DNA of 64,000 bases. It comes from Methylobacillus arboreus. GTDB taxonomy: Bacteria; Pseudomonadota; Gammaproteobacteria; Burkholderiales; Methylophilaceae. A program made the position numbers and the translations under genes. Positions 11,291 to 20,514 of the stretch are shown here, piece after piece. Where the stretch lies: the NCBI RefSeq assembly GCF_020532725.1, contig NZ_JAJAVC010000006.1:124001-188000 (forward strand). Direction: 5' to 3'. The notes beneath the pieces are model-generated. The model worked only from the letters and a program-made list of their open reading frames with translations. It did not search any database and had not been told where the DNA came from. The first letter of the stretch is position 1; each line of letters opens with the position of its first letter.

Positions 11291-12259
11291 GTGTCCCTAG
11301 CTTTTATCCAATCGTGTATCGCGGAAGACATGCAGAAAGTCGATGCGGTCATCCGGAAATCATTGCATTCCGATGTAGTCCTGATCAACCAGGTGGCTGA
11401 TTATATCGTTAACAGCGGCGGCAAGCGATTGCGCCCTGCACTGGTACTGCTATCGGCCGGCGCTTTTGGACACATAGAACCGCACCATCACGAACTGGCC
11501 GCCGTGGTTGAGTTGATCCATACCTCCACCCTGCTGCACGACGACGTGGTGGATGAATCCTCCATGCGCCGCGGCAAGGCCACAGCCAATACATTATTCG
11601 GCAATGCCGCCAGCGTGCTGGTCGGCGATTTCGTCTACTCCCGCACCTTCCAGATGATGGTCAACGTGCAGAACATGCGTGTCATGGAAGTGCTCGCAGA
11701 AGCCACCAACACCATTGCCGAAGGCGAAGTGCTGCAATTGCTCAACGTGCATGATGCCGACATCACGGATGAAGCCTACCTAAAGGTCATCCACTACAAG
11801 ACTGCCAAGCTGTTCGAGGCGGCTACCCGGCTTGGGGCCATCATATGCCAAGCCGGCACCAAGGACGAGATCGCCATGGCTGAATACGGCATGCGCCTGG
11901 GCACCGCCTTCCAACTGATTGATGATGTGCTCGACTTGAGTGGCGACAGTACTGAAATTGGCAAGAACCTGGGCGACGACCTTGCCGAAGGCAAGCCCAC
12001 ACTGCCGCTGCTGCATGCCATGCGCCATGGCACAGAGGCGCAGCGCACGGTGATCCGCAATGCAATCGAGCAAGGCGGCCTGGATGAACTGCCCGCCGTG
12101 ATTGAAGCGGTGAAGGCGACTGGCGCGTTGGAACATGTGCGTGCAGTCGCCAAGGCCGAGGCCGAGATAGGTTGCGCCGCGATTGCACACCTGCCTGAAT
12201 CAATCTACAAGCAGGCCTTGCTGCAACTGGCCGAGTTTGCCGTTACCAGAAGTTTCTAA
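11291..12259 (+). CDS. ispB: octaprenyl diphosphate synthase
   Basis: Trans-prenyltransferase that makes the polyprenyl side chain of ubiquinone. It is 322 aa, starting at GTG 11291, which gives the usual N-terminus. The two aspartate-rich motifs that bind Mg-diphosphate are visible: LLHDDVVDES (about residue 80) and QLIDDVLDLSGD (about 210); GGKRLRPAL is the upstream substrate motif. It is divergent from rplU, a very common arrangement in proteobacteria. Chain length (C40) is assumed from family, not read from sequence. Confidence 0.95.
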   Translation: MSLAFIQSCIAEDMQKVDAVIRKSLHSDVVLINQVADYIVNSGGKRLRPALVLLSAGAFGHIEPHHHELAAVVELIHTSTLLHDDVVDESSMRRGKATANTLFGNAASVLVGDFVYSRTFQMMVNVQNMRVMEVLAEATNTIAEGEVLQLLNVHDADITDEAYLKVIHYKTAKLFEAATRLGAIICQAGTKDEIAMAEYGMRLGTAFQLIDDVLDLSGDSTEIGKNLGDDLAEGKPTLPLLHAMRHGTEAQRTVIRNAIEQGGLDELPAVIEAVKATGALEHVRAVAKAEAEIGCAAIAHLPESIYKQALLQLAEFAVTRSF

Positions 12260-12274
12260 ACCCGTTCCACCGGG

Positions 12275-14059
12275 TTAGGAACCCAGTTCAACCTGGCCGT
12301 AGCCCAGCAACGTGCCAGTCGTGTAGGCAATATCGATCAATGCGGCCTGATAATCCACAATCGCCCGTATCTCCTTCACCTGCGACTCCCCAAGCCGGCT
12401 CAACATCTCCAGCACTTCCGTCATATTGCGCAGACCCTCGTTGAACTGCTTGAGTTCGGCGTCATAATTGACGCTAGCCAGCATCACCTGCTGACGCGCT
12501 GCGATGATGCGCTGCCAATGCTGCTCTGCCTGGTCAACGACATCATGGATCTCGCGCTTAACCGTCAAGGTTTGCAGCTCCTTGGTCGCCAGCCTCTGCA
12601 TGCGCTGCTGCACCGCCTGCTGCAATTGGTTGCGGCGCGCCTCGTTCGTCATCGGCAACTCGAAACGCAGGCCGACAGACCACTCATTGAAACGATTATC
12701 GAACGGGCTGTCATAAGCCCTGGAAAGGCTGCTGCTGCCGGCAGACAACGCACCATAACTATAATCCAGCGTGAATAACGGCAAGGTCTGGTTCTGCAAG
12801 TACTCGATCTTGTTGATATCCGCAGCCAGCTTCAATTCCAGTTCGAGCAACTCCAGCCGCCCTTGCATGGCCGACTCGACCAGCCTGTCCTTATCGAATT
12901 CGTAATGCAGCAGGACGGGCTCGGACTGCGGGCGGATCAACGCATCGCCTTCCATGGCATATTGCGGGTCATTGAGCAGGAACTGCAACTGGCGCTGGCT
13001 GAGTTGCAACCTGGTCTTGGCGACGATCAGCGCCTCAACGCGGTCCGATACTCCGATTTCTGCACGGCTGGCCTCAATGCTGGCCACCAGGCCTTCCTCC
13101 ACCATGCGGCGTACCATGTTGAGGTTGCGCGCAGCCAGATCATATTGCTGGCGCCGGACCTCCAGCTCCGCCCAGGCGGCATACAAATCCCAATACGCCT
13201 TGTCTATCAGGGAAACAACGCGGATGGATTGCAAGCGGGTTTGGGCATCCACCGCACGCTGGTCCAGCTCTGCAATCCGAATGCTGGCCTCGTTCACCCT
13301 GACACCGGCATCACGCAACAAAGGCTGGCTGATCGAAAACCGCGTGGCGCGCCTGTACTCGTCGGTACCCAGCGCGCCCGTGGTCAGCTTGCGCTCGAAC
13401 GGCGTGCTCAATCTCACCACGCCACCTGTCCTGAGCGGAATGGCCACGCCGGCCTCGCCATCCAGGTAATCGATCTGTTGCTCGGCCTTGTTCAGCTTGA
13501 CCAACTGCCCGTCCAGCTGCGCATCCTCGGACTTGAGTTCCACGATATCGCCACTGGTCAATGGAAGATTCTCACGGCTGCGGCGCAAGCTGGCATAAAT
13601 AATATTGTCAAACTTGGCACGCTCCGCCCGCAATGCACTCTCTGCAATCGCCGGATCGAATTGCACCACCTTAAGCGATAGATTGTTCTGCAATGCCCTG
13701 GCCCGGACATCTGCAATAGTGAGCCCATGCTGCTCGCCTGCAGGCAGCACATCATCGCCTGAGCCATTCTCCGCTAATGCTGCTTTATTCAGGTTGATTT
13801 GCAACTTCCTGGGAGAAGACAATTTGTATTTCTGCTGGGACGCGGCAAATCCTTCGTCTAGCGTCGTCGCGTTACCCCGGCCCATGGTGCCCAAGTCAAT
13901 ACCGTCACCAGGCAATCCTACTGCCGCAGGATGATCAAGCCGGGCGCTGCCGGTTTCTGCAGAAACTTGGCTGGCATAGATAGCCTGCAGTAGCAGACAG
14001 GCAACCCATCGCCAGCAGGGCTTGTATACCGAATTCGACATCATGCGGCTCACCGTCAA
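12275..14059 (-). CDS. TolC-family outer-membrane efflux protein
   Basis: A 594-aa protein with an N-terminal signal peptide (hydrophobic run near residues 15-30, then SQVSAETG). It has two long TolC-type coiled-coil regions, with repeats such as LSLKVVQFDPAIAESALRAE and a late VKREIHDVVDQAEQHWQRI. It should form the outer-membrane channel of the three-gene exporter encoded here. Its start overlaps the HlyD-like stop by four bases (ATGA). Its stop lies 15 bases beyond the convergent ispB stop. It is longer than E. coli TolC mainly because of about 110 extra residues before the first TolC repeat. Substrate unknown. Confidence 0.85.
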   Translation of the reverse strand: MTVSRMMSNSVYKPCWRWVACLLLQAIYASQVSAETGSARLDHPAAVGLPGDGIDLGTMGRGNATTLDEGFAASQQKYKLSSPRKLQINLNKAALAENGSGDDVLPAGEQHGLTIADVRARALQNNLSLKVVQFDPAIAESALRAERAKFDNIIYASLRRSRENLPLTSGDIVELKSEDAQLDGQLVKLNKAEQQIDYLDGEAGVAIPLRTGGVVRLSTPFERKLTTGALGTDEYRRATRFSISQPLLRDAGVRVNEASIRIAELDQRAVDAQTRLQSIRVVSLIDKAYWDLYAAWAELEVRRQQYDLAARNLNMVRRMVEEGLVASIEASRAEIGVSDRVEALIVAKTRLQLSQRQLQFLLNDPQYAMEGDALIRPQSEPVLLHYEFDKDRLVESAMQGRLELLELELKLAADINKIEYLQNQTLPLFTLDYSYGALSAGSSSLSRAYDSPFDNRFNEWSVGLRFELPMTNEARRNQLQQAVQQRMQRLATKELQTLTVKREIHDVVDQAEQHWQRIIAARQQVMLASVNYDAELKQFNEGLRNMTEVLEMLSRLGESQVKEIRAIVDYQAALIDIAYTTGTLLGYGQVELGS

Positions 14060-15363
14060 ACGCCTTGGGAATGATTACTGCCCGTTGCCTGCGGGACACG
14101 TGGCGGGAAACCATTCAATATCCGCCAGATTTCGTAGCCAATCGAGACTTCCTCCAGCAGAATCCATCCCCTGGCGGAACCTCCCTGTCTCAGGAAGCGC
14201 TCGGAAGGCCATTGCTGCACGCTTTCATCCGGCACCACCATCACGCGGAAGCGGCCGGTGCCGTCATCGCTGGCATCGACAAACGCCACCTGGCCTGCAA
14301 ACGTGCCGATCGCCACATTCGGCCAGCCGGAAACCTGCAAGGCAGGCCAGCCCTCAAACTCCAGCCGGACCTTGCTGCCCGGCAGGATCAGCGCAGCATC
14401 AAGCCCATCCACGATCAGCTCCACCGCCTGCTGCTGAGTCTCGGGAATAATCACCAATAATGGCTGGCCTTGGCTGATGACCTGCGACTGGGAATTCACC
14501 GGCACCCTGAACACCGTCCCGGCGCGCGGCGCCTTCACCAGTTGCGATTCCTGGCGCGACAGGCTGATTTCCAGGTTGGTCAATTCATTTTGCGTATCCG
14601 CGACTTCCGAGCTGATCTTGCTGATCAGCGCACGGCTGGCATCGATATTGGCCTGTGTTTCGGCCTTGACCTGAAGCAGGCTGGCTTCTGCCGTCTTTTC
14701 CTCGGCCCGCGCAGAGTCCAGCGCGGCCCTGGTACTGTTGAAGCTCCTTAGCGCCACCGTACGGTCACGGTCCGCTACTTCCACATCGCGCCGGGAGACC
14801 AGCCCTTCATCCACCAGGCGCTTCATTCTCGATACCTGGAAATCCGCAGCATCCAGCGTCGCCTGGGCAGATTCCACATTTTCTGCCGCGGCAATCACTT
14901 TCTGCCGCGCCACATCAAGTCCATACGCCACTGCGGATATCCTGGCCTGGCGGACGGCCAGCAGATTCTGCAACTGCACCTCGTAAGCCTGCAGCTCATC
15001 CCGCTTGGCCTTGAGCTTGGTCTCAATGGTTTGGCGCTGTGCGACTAGCCTGTCCTTGAAACCGGGATCGACATCGCTGATTTCGAGCAAGGGGTCGCCC
15101 GCATTGACGCGTGACCCTTCGCGCACAAACCATTGCTTGATCACGCCGCCGACAGGCGCATCCACGCTTTGGCGTCTTTCAAGCGCCGCAAAAGCAGTGA
15201 CCGCTCCCATGGCCTGCACATTTTGCTGCCAGGGCAGGAACAGCATCAGGACGGGGACGACAAAACACAGCACTACAATCCACAGCATCAGCGTTTTCAC
15301 CAGCTTGGGCGTGGTGATGTACTTCAGGGTTTCGGGCTTGGCTTTAATGATATCATGCGCCAT
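14056..15363 (-). CDS. HlyD-family membrane fusion protein
   Basis: Periplasmic adaptor of about 435 aa. One membrane helix lies near residues 20-42 (MLWIVVLCFVVPVLMLFL). It is followed by a split biotinyl-lipoyl domain (APVGGVIKQWFVREGSRV and, after the coiled coil, VKAPRAGTVFRVPVNS) and a long alpha-hairpin between. The start at 15363 is chosen because it overlaps the ABC gene stop; the open frame extends 15 codons further without a better site. It should link the ABC protein to the TolC-like channel. The fusion-protein family is clear; the cargo is not. Confidence 0.85.
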   Translation of the reverse strand: MAHDIIKAKPETLKYITTPKLVKTLMLWIVVLCFVVPVLMLFLPWQQNVQAMGAVTAFAALERRQSVDAPVGGVIKQWFVREGSRVNAGDPLLEISDVDPGFKDRLVAQRQTIETKLKAKRDELQAYEVQLQNLLAVRQARISAVAYGLDVARQKVIAAAENVESAQATLDAADFQVSRMKRLVDEGLVSRRDVEVADRDRTVALRSFNSTRAALDSARAEEKTAEASLLQVKAETQANIDASRALISKISSEVADTQNELTNLEISLSRQESQLVKAPRAGTVFRVPVNSQSQVISQGQPLLVIIPETQQQAVELIVDGLDAALILPGSKVRLEFEGWPALQVSGWPNVAIGTFAGQVAFVDASDDGTGRFRVMVVPDESVQQWPSERFLRQGGSARGWILLEEVSIGYEIWRILNGFPPRVPQATGSNHSQGV

Positions 15364-17011
15364 GATCAAACAACTCCAGGGCAAGCACTTGACTGCAACG
15401 CTGCGCAACCAAGGAATGGCGCGTCATGATGACAACGCTGTAGCCAGGCGACTCCAGCAGCAGGGGCAGCACACGGTTGAGCTCCTGCTCGTCAAGATAA
15501 TCCAGCAGGCCGTCCACAATGAGCAAGCCCGGATGGCCAACGATGCCGCGCGCCAGCATCAGCAGAACCACCTGCGTAGTGGAAAGCGGCACGCCAGTCA
15601 CAGACAGTCGGGTATTCAGGCCTTCCTTGAGCCGATTGATGCTGAACATCAGGCCCAGATCATCCAAAAGCCGGGTCAGTTCTCCAAGCGGGATATCGTC
15701 CCGCCCCACCAGCACATTCTCAAGGATGCTGCCTTCGATGATTTCCAGCTTGTTCACGTAACCAATATGCTTGCGCAGCGAATTGAGGTTGAATTGCTCA
15801 ATCGTAATGCCATTGAACTCGACATGTCCCCTCTCGGGCTGCTTCAGTCCCGTGAGCAAAGCCGCTAGCGAGGACTTGCCGCTCCCTGTTGCGCCGAGCA
15901 CAGCTAGGCTGCCTCCCGGCTGCAATGTAAAACTGATGCCGGACTGCGATGCCGTATGCTGCAGATAATCGTAGCCAAGATTGACCGCACTCAACCTGAT
16001 GGGCCTCTCAATCTCCATCTGGCGCTCAAGTATTTTCTCCTGGGGCAGATCCTGGATGTAGCCAATCTTGTCGAGGCTGGCCAGCAAATCGTAATAGTAT
16101 TCAAGCTGGCCGATGAACCTGAGGAATGAAGCCAGTACCGCAAAGATAATCAACTCGGCTGCGACAAACTGCCCGAGGTTGATCTGCCCCTGGATCACAA
16201 GTGCGCCGCCAATTGCCAGCATTGCCGTCCCCCCTGCGGCATAGATCAGCACACCGCCGAAATATTGCTTAATCAGGGTACGAAAATGCGCACTGCGTTT
16301 TTTCAGATACTCAGAAGCCAATTGGCTGGTGCGCTCCTGCGCCAGGGTGACGCCGGAAGAAAACTTGAAGGTGTGCAGGTTGCGGGCAATGGTCTCCAGC
16401 CAGGCGGCTATCTCAAACTTGGCATGTGACTCCTCGATGGCGGTCAGGGGCGCATTGCGGCCGACCACATAGACAATCACCAGAATGATCGCGATGAGCA
16501 CGGCCACGACGATCGTGAAATACACGCTATAGAAAATCAGGATAATGCTGCCGACCACCGCCTGCAAAACAGTCGCCACGCCGATCGTCAGCAGCATCGC
16601 CACCGACTTCTGTACCGCGGTGACTTCAAAAAACCGGTTCACCAGCTCCTGCAGGTCATCCTCATTCGCCGCATCGTAAACAGCCCCCTGGGTCTTGACT
16701 GCCGCTTCTGTCGCAATCCGCAGAAAAATCCGGCGCTGGATGAGCTCGGCAATGAAAATCTCCAGCACATAGAACAATCCGGCGAGAAACAGAAATACAA
16801 ACAACATGAAGGAAATAATGAGGAGCGGCTTGATCAAACTGCCCATGGTGACGGTATTGATCAATGCCTGGACGGCAACAGGAATGGCGAGGTTGATGAA
16901 ACCAACCCCGCCCATCAAGATGATGATAAGAAATATGTCTTTGCGCTCCAGGTGGAGAAGGTCGAGCAACCTCTGCCTGGGCAGCAATTTATGCCGCGCT
17001 GTATTGTTCAT
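15353..17011 (-). CDS. ABC exporter with degenerate nucleotide-binding domain
   Basis: A 552-aa half-transporter with an N-terminal six-helix exporter domain (about residues 25-310) and a C-terminal nucleotide-binding domain. No C39 peptidase domain precedes it. Walker A is intact (GATGSGKSS). The other motifs are changed: the Q-loop reads GYVNKLEII where GYVPQ is usual, the signature reads PLSTTQ in place of LSGGQ, Walker B reads LLIVDGLLDYLD so the catalytic Glu is Gly, and the switch region reads IMTRHS with the His displaced by one. It may bind ATP but hydrolyse it poorly. It is first in an operon with HlyD and TolC proteins. Confidence 0.85.
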   Translation of the reverse strand: MNNTARHKLLPRQRLLDLLHLERKDIFLIIILMGGVGFINLAIPVAVQALINTVTMGSLIKPLLIISFMLFVFLFLAGLFYVLEIFIAELIQRRIFLRIATEAAVKTQGAVYDAANEDDLQELVNRFFEVTAVQKSVAMLLTIGVATVLQAVVGSIILIFYSVYFTIVVAVLIAIILVIVYVVGRNAPLTAIEESHAKFEIAAWLETIARNLHTFKFSSGVTLAQERTSQLASEYLKKRSAHFRTLIKQYFGGVLIYAAGGTAMLAIGGALVIQGQINLGQFVAAELIIFAVLASFLRFIGQLEYYYDLLASLDKIGYIQDLPQEKILERQMEIERPIRLSAVNLGYDYLQHTASQSGISFTLQPGGSLAVLGATGSGKSSLAALLTGLKQPERGHVEFNGITIEQFNLNSLRKHIGYVNKLEIIEGSILENVLVGRDDIPLGELTRLLDDLGLMFSINRLKEGLNTRLSVTGVPLSTTQVVLLMLARGIVGHPGLLIVDGLLDYLDEQELNRVLPLLLESPGYSVVIMTRHSLVAQRCSQVLALELFDHGA

Positions 17012-17114
17012 TATTGTTGTATCAGATTAAACCCTCAACACCGACAGGAACGACCATACTTAAGTTCCTGAAAAAATGAACAATACTTGCTACGAAAACT
17101 TCAGTGGCATTTCC

Positions 17115-17435
17115 TTAGTTTAGTGTAATCAGCTCACCGTTCTCTGCGTGGTAATAGCTCAAGTGAGCGCAATCACTGGTCCTGGTCGTCAACGAGCCGT
17201 CAAACAAAGACTCTCCATCCACATCGACGGTGGCATATCCGTTATGGTAAAGCGTGACCTCGGCTTGCTGCCGCCCGTGACGCATGGCGAAACTCAAGTA
17301 GTTTTCATCTTCGGACTCGTCATACACTTCCCAGTTGGAATTACCCGTCAATTGCTCCAACCAACCCGACAAATCCACCTCAACGCGGCAAACAACAGGG
17401 GCGTCCCATGCTGCCTCAGCTCCAGTATTCATCAT
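17115..17435 (-). CDS. hypothetical acidic protein
   Basis: A 106-aa acidic protein that I do not recognise. Start at ATG 17435, preceded by AAAGGA six bases upstream; a second ATG follows directly. There is no signal peptide or membrane segment. It contains YDESEDENYLSFAMRHGRQQ and a VTLYHNGYATVDVDGESLFD stretch that looks like beta hairpins. It lies about 100 bases upstream of the ABC exporter on the same strand and could be cargo, chaperone or an unrelated cytoplasmic protein. No double-glycine leader or RTX repeat is present. Confidence 0.6.
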   Translation of the reverse strand: MMNTGAEAAWDAPVVCRVEVDLSGWLEQLTGNSNWEVYDESEDENYLSFAMRHGRQQAEVTLYHNGYATVDVDGESLFDGSLTTRTSDCAHLSYYHAENGELITLN

Positions 17436-17593
17436 TTGCGTTCCTTTCAGGTTAGTTACGAGAAGCCTTTCAACCATTAGTTGGCGGCAGTTTTCCACAT
17501 TTCAAGTCCACCCCGTCCGTAAGAGCCTGTTCCAGGTTGCCATACTTATATAACGGTGCGATGATGCGGAAAGTTTACCGACATGCCCAATTT

Positions 17594-18466
17594 ATGCCTG
17601 ATTTTGTTTTCGTGCTCCTGACTGTCTTAAGAGATTCCCCCTCCCTCTTTATCGCTTTTTCAGTTGTGCTGGGATTGATCGTCGGCAGCTTTCTGAATGT
17701 GGTCATCCACCGGCTGCCCCGCATGATGGAGCTAGCCTGGCAGCAGGAACGCCTGGCAGCGGAAGGCCAGGAGCTCGCGCAACAGCCGCGCTACAACATC
17801 ATTACCCCGCGTTCACGCTGTCCACATTGCCAACATGCGATCAGCGCGCTGGAAAATATTCCGGTGCTAAGCTACCTCGCCCTCGGCAGAAAATGCCGCG
17901 GATGCAAAACCCGCATCAGCCCACGCTATCCATTGGTAGAGGCGCTCACCGGACTACTCGCCGGACTCGCCAGCTGGCACTTCGGCTACTCCAGCCTGGC
18001 CGTGGCCGCCTGGATTATCATCTTCGCGCTCGTCGCACTGACGTTTATTGACCTCGATACCCAGCTCCTGCCCGACGACATCACGTTGCCGTTGCTATGG
18101 CTGGGATTGTTGTTCAACCTGGATGGCGGATTCACCGACCTCTCATCGTCAGTCATTGGCGCCGCGCTTGGCTATCTCATCCTGTGGTCCGTTTATTGGC
18201 TGTTCAAGCTTGTGACCGGCAAAGAAGGCATGGGTTACGGAGATTTCAAGCTGCTGGCGGCACTGGGTGCATGGTTCGGCTGGCAATTGCTACCTGCCGT
18301 CATTTTATTATCATCGGTAGCTGGTTCTATAATCGGCATTAGCCTGATCGTGTTTACCAAGCATGGCCGCGAAACCCCTATCCCATTTGGTCCATATCTG
18401 GCGTTAGGCGGTATTGCTGCCCTGTTCTTTGGCAAACAACTCTCACAACTATACCTAGGAGGCTGA
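17594..18466 (+). CDS. pilD: type IV prepilin peptidase / N-methyltransferase
   Basis: Inner-membrane aspartyl protease that cleaves and methylates type IV prepilins and type II pseudopilins. Two Cys pairs, CPHC and CRGC, form the cytoplasmic zinc site. The two catalytic Asp positions are in FIDLDTQLLPD and GYGDFKLL, the GxGD motif. The N-terminal helix LGLIVGSFLNVVIHRLPRMM is typical. I chose ATG 17594 because it gives the usual short N-terminus; the frame is open from 17537 and no site has a strong ribosome binding site. It precedes coaE by three bases, as in many proteobacteria. No pilin genes lie in the window. Confidence 0.93.
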   Translation: MPDFVFVLLTVLRDSPSLFIAFSVVLGLIVGSFLNVVIHRLPRMMELAWQQERLAAEGQELAQQPRYNIITPRSRCPHCQHAISALENIPVLSYLALGRKCRGCKTRISPRYPLVEALTGLLAGLASWHFGYSSLAVAAWIIIFALVALTFIDLDTQLLPDDITLPLLWLGLLFNLDGGFTDLSSSVIGAALGYLILWSVYWLFKLVTGKEGMGYGDFKLLAALGAWFGWQLLPAVILLSSVAGSIIGISLIVFTKHGRETPIPFGPYLALGGIAALFFGKQLSQLYLGG

Positions 18467-18469
18467 TCA

Positions 18470-19078
18470 ATGTATGTAATTGGACTCACCGGCGGTATAG
18501 GCGCTGGCAAAAGCGAAGCCGCACGCATTTTTAGCGAGCTGGGCGTACCTGTGGTGGACGTAGATGTTATTTCACGACGCCTGACCAGCGCCGGCCAGCC
18601 CCTGGTTGCCAAGATTGCCGAGGCATTCGGCCCGGACTACGTCACGTCTGATGGCGCAATGGATCGCGCCAAGATTCGTGACCGCATTTTTGCCAACGAT
18701 ACTGACCGCAGATTACTCGAATCCATCCTGCACCCTGCTATTCATAGCGAGGCGCTGCGCGAGCTTGAAAGCTATAACCAGGCACAGTACCAAGTACTGG
18801 CCATTCCCTTGTTTTTTGAGTCCAACCGTTATGAAGGCATCGTTAATCGCACCCTGCTGATTGATTGCGACGAAGACAAGCAGATCAGCCGCGTGGTCAA
18901 CCGTAACGGCTTCACTGAAAAAATGGTACGCTCCATCATTGCCGCCCAGGCTTCGCGCAGTTTTCGCCGTGCGCTTGCCAATGACATTATCGATAACAAT
19001 GGCAGCATTGAGGAACTGGAACAGAAAATTCGCCAAATGCATGAAAAATTCATTAATACTTGCATAGTTAGCGAATAA
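18470..19078 (+). CDS. coaE: dephospho-CoA kinase
   Basis: Phosphorylates dephospho-CoA in the last step of CoA synthesis. It is 202 aa. The P-loop GLTGGIGAGKSEAAR starts at residue 5, and the substrate-binding DVDVISRRLT and HPAIHSEAL stretches are present. An AGGAGG-like ribosome binding site lies just before the ATG. It forms the pilD-coaE-zapD-yacG group. Confidence 0.97.
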   Translation: MYVIGLTGGIGAGKSEAARIFSELGVPVVDVDVISRRLTSAGQPLVAKIAEAFGPDYVTSDGAMDRAKIRDRIFANDTDRRLLESILHPAIHSEALRELESYNQAQYQVLAIPLFFESNRYEGIVNRTLLIDCDEDKQISRVVNRNGFTEKMVRSIIAAQASRSFRRALANDIIDNNGSIEELEQKIRQMHEKFINTCIVSE

Positions 19079-19135
19079 ATCTGATAATCCACCACAACTT
19101 TATTTACTATCCTACCGGATCAGTCTTGAGAAGCC

Positions 19136-19894
19136 GTGCCTAGTTACGATTACCCTTTTAATGAACGCATCCGTACCCTGTTGCGTCTTGAAGACCTTTT
19201 TACCAAGGTCTTGCATAACATTGAGTATGAGCACGAGTTTATCCACCACAACGTCCTGCTGTCCCTTTTCCAGATCCTCGACATCATAGAGCGCGCCGAG
19301 CTCAAGATGGATTTGCTGCAAGAGCTGGACCGGCAGAAAATGGTCATGAACAACCTGCGCGGCAACCCCTCGATTGAAGAGCAAGTCTTGAACGACCTGG
19401 TCACCGATATCGAAAATGCTGCGCGCCCCCTGCGCAACACGCCAGGCAAGCTTGGCCAGACATTGCGCGACAATGAATGGCTCATGAGCATCAAGCAACG
19501 TTCAGTGATTCCAGGTGGCGTCTGTGAGTTTGACCTGCCCTCCTACCACTACTGGCTAGGCCTGAGCAGCGAGCGCCGCAAACATGACCTCAGCATCTGG
19601 ATGAGCCCCTTGATGCCTTTGTACGACGCCATCCGCATCATCCTGCATATCCTGCGCGGCAGCGGCGCAACCTCCAACATGACGGCAGTCAACGGTGCCT
19701 ACCAGCAAATGTTGGGAGGCGCAAAGCCGGCACAGATGCTGCGTGTGGAAATCAGCGATGACACTCCCTGTTTTCCCGAGGTGAGCGCCAACAAGTATGC
19801 CATCAATATCCGCTTCAACAGCCTGGACAATGCGCAACGGCCACGCCCTTGCGACGCCGACATCGACTTCTCACTGACGCTGTGCAACCTGTAA
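19136..19894 (+). CDS. zapD: cell division protein ZapD
   Basis: Bundles FtsZ filaments at the division ring. It is 252 aa, starting at GTG 19136 ([20 protein letters not shown], the typical N-terminus). It is rich in helices, with a long amphipathic region in the first 100 residues and a C-terminal beta domain. It lies between coaE and yacG as in E. coli, which supports the assignment. Confidence 0.95.
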   Translation: MPSYDYPFNERIRTLLRLEDLFTKVLHNIEYEHEFIHHNVLLSLFQILDIIERAELKMDLLQELDRQKMVMNNLRGNPSIEEQVLNDLVTDIENAARPLRNTPGKLGQTLRDNEWLMSIKQRSVIPGGVCEFDLPSYHYWLGLSSERRKHDLSIWMSPLMPLYDAIRIILHILRGSGATSNMTAVNGAYQQMLGGAKPAQMLRVEISDDTPCFPEVSANKYAINIRFNSLDNAQRPRPCDADIDFSLTLCNL

Positions 19895-19902
19895 AGAAGA
19901 AA

Positions 19903-20064
19903 ATGGTCACCTGCCCGCAATGCGGGGAGCTGGCGGAATACAGCAGCGCTAACCCGTACCGCCCGTTTTGCTCGAAACGCTGCCGCCTGATCGACCTAGG
20001 TCAATGGGCGAGTGAAAGCTATCGCATTCCAGACACCGCCCCAAAGCCTGACAGCGAAGAATAG
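19903..20064 (+). CDS. yacG: DNA gyrase inhibitor / zinc-binding protein YacG
   Basis: A 53-aa zinc protein. The four Cys are in CPQC and CSKRC, with the following [15 protein letters not shown] that defines the family. In E. coli it binds GyrB and inhibits gyrase. I chose ATG 19903; a GTG at 19882 in the same frame, overlapping zapD, is possible. It ends the pilD-coaE-zapD-yacG group. Confidence 0.93.
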   Translation: MVTCPQCGELAEYSSANPYRPFCSKRCRLIDLGQWASESYRIPDTAPKPDSEE

Positions 20065-20091
20065 CAAGCTCGCCAGGTCTCTATTAACGCG

Positions 20092-20514
20092 CTAGGGCTG
20101 GGCGATGAACTCCAACTGGTATTGCTTGAGCGGCTGAGCCTCGCGCTTGATGTCGATGGTCATGAGCCAGTCGCTGCGCCCGCTCACGCATACCGGCAAA
20201 GTCACCATGGCGCGCCAGCTGCCATCCGGCTGCTGCTGAAAACGGTAGCGGTTGAGCCCCATCTGCATATCATGCATGTCGAAGCTGGCATGGATAGACT
20301 CCGCATCCGCTGACTCGATGCGCATCTCGAATGCGCGCATGACCTTGGGCGATGCAATGGCCTGCACCCTCACATCAGCATTGCTGCAACCATGCAGAAT
20401 ATCCTCGCACGGCAACGACTTGATTGCGGCAGCCCCTTGCTTGAACCAGGCATAGGTCAATCCGCCCAGTATCAGCAAAACTACTGCCAATATCAGCTTA
20501 CGCCGCTGTATCAT
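20092..20514 (-). CDS. membrane-anchored protein, FixH/YtkA-like
   Basis: A 140-aa protein with one N-terminal membrane helix (KLILAVVLLILGGLTYAW) and a periplasmic domain. The ending, FDMHDMQMGLNRYRF then GSWRAMVTLPVCVSGRSDW, resembles the M-M-G and C-SGR-DW pattern of FixH/YtkA-type beta domains that can bind copper or act in oxidase assembly. This likeness is by eye and weak. The start at 20514 overlaps the Nudix-ThiE stop by four bases; ATG 20523 is an alternative. It is the last gene of the argJ-ATPase-Nudix group and is convergent with yacG. Confidence 0.65.
   Translation of the reverse strand: MIQRRKLILAVVLLILGGLTYAWFKQGAAAIKSLPCEDILHGCSNADVRVQAIASPKVMRAFEMRIESADAESIHASFDMHDMQMGLNRYRFQQQPDGSWRAMVTLPVCVSGRSDWLMTIDIKREAQPLKQYQLEFIAQP

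Noticed and set aside
12259-12276. AACCCG/CGGGTT hairpin between ispB and the TolC-like gene
   Set aside because: The stem is only six bp and no T run follows on either strand, so I did not call a terminator.
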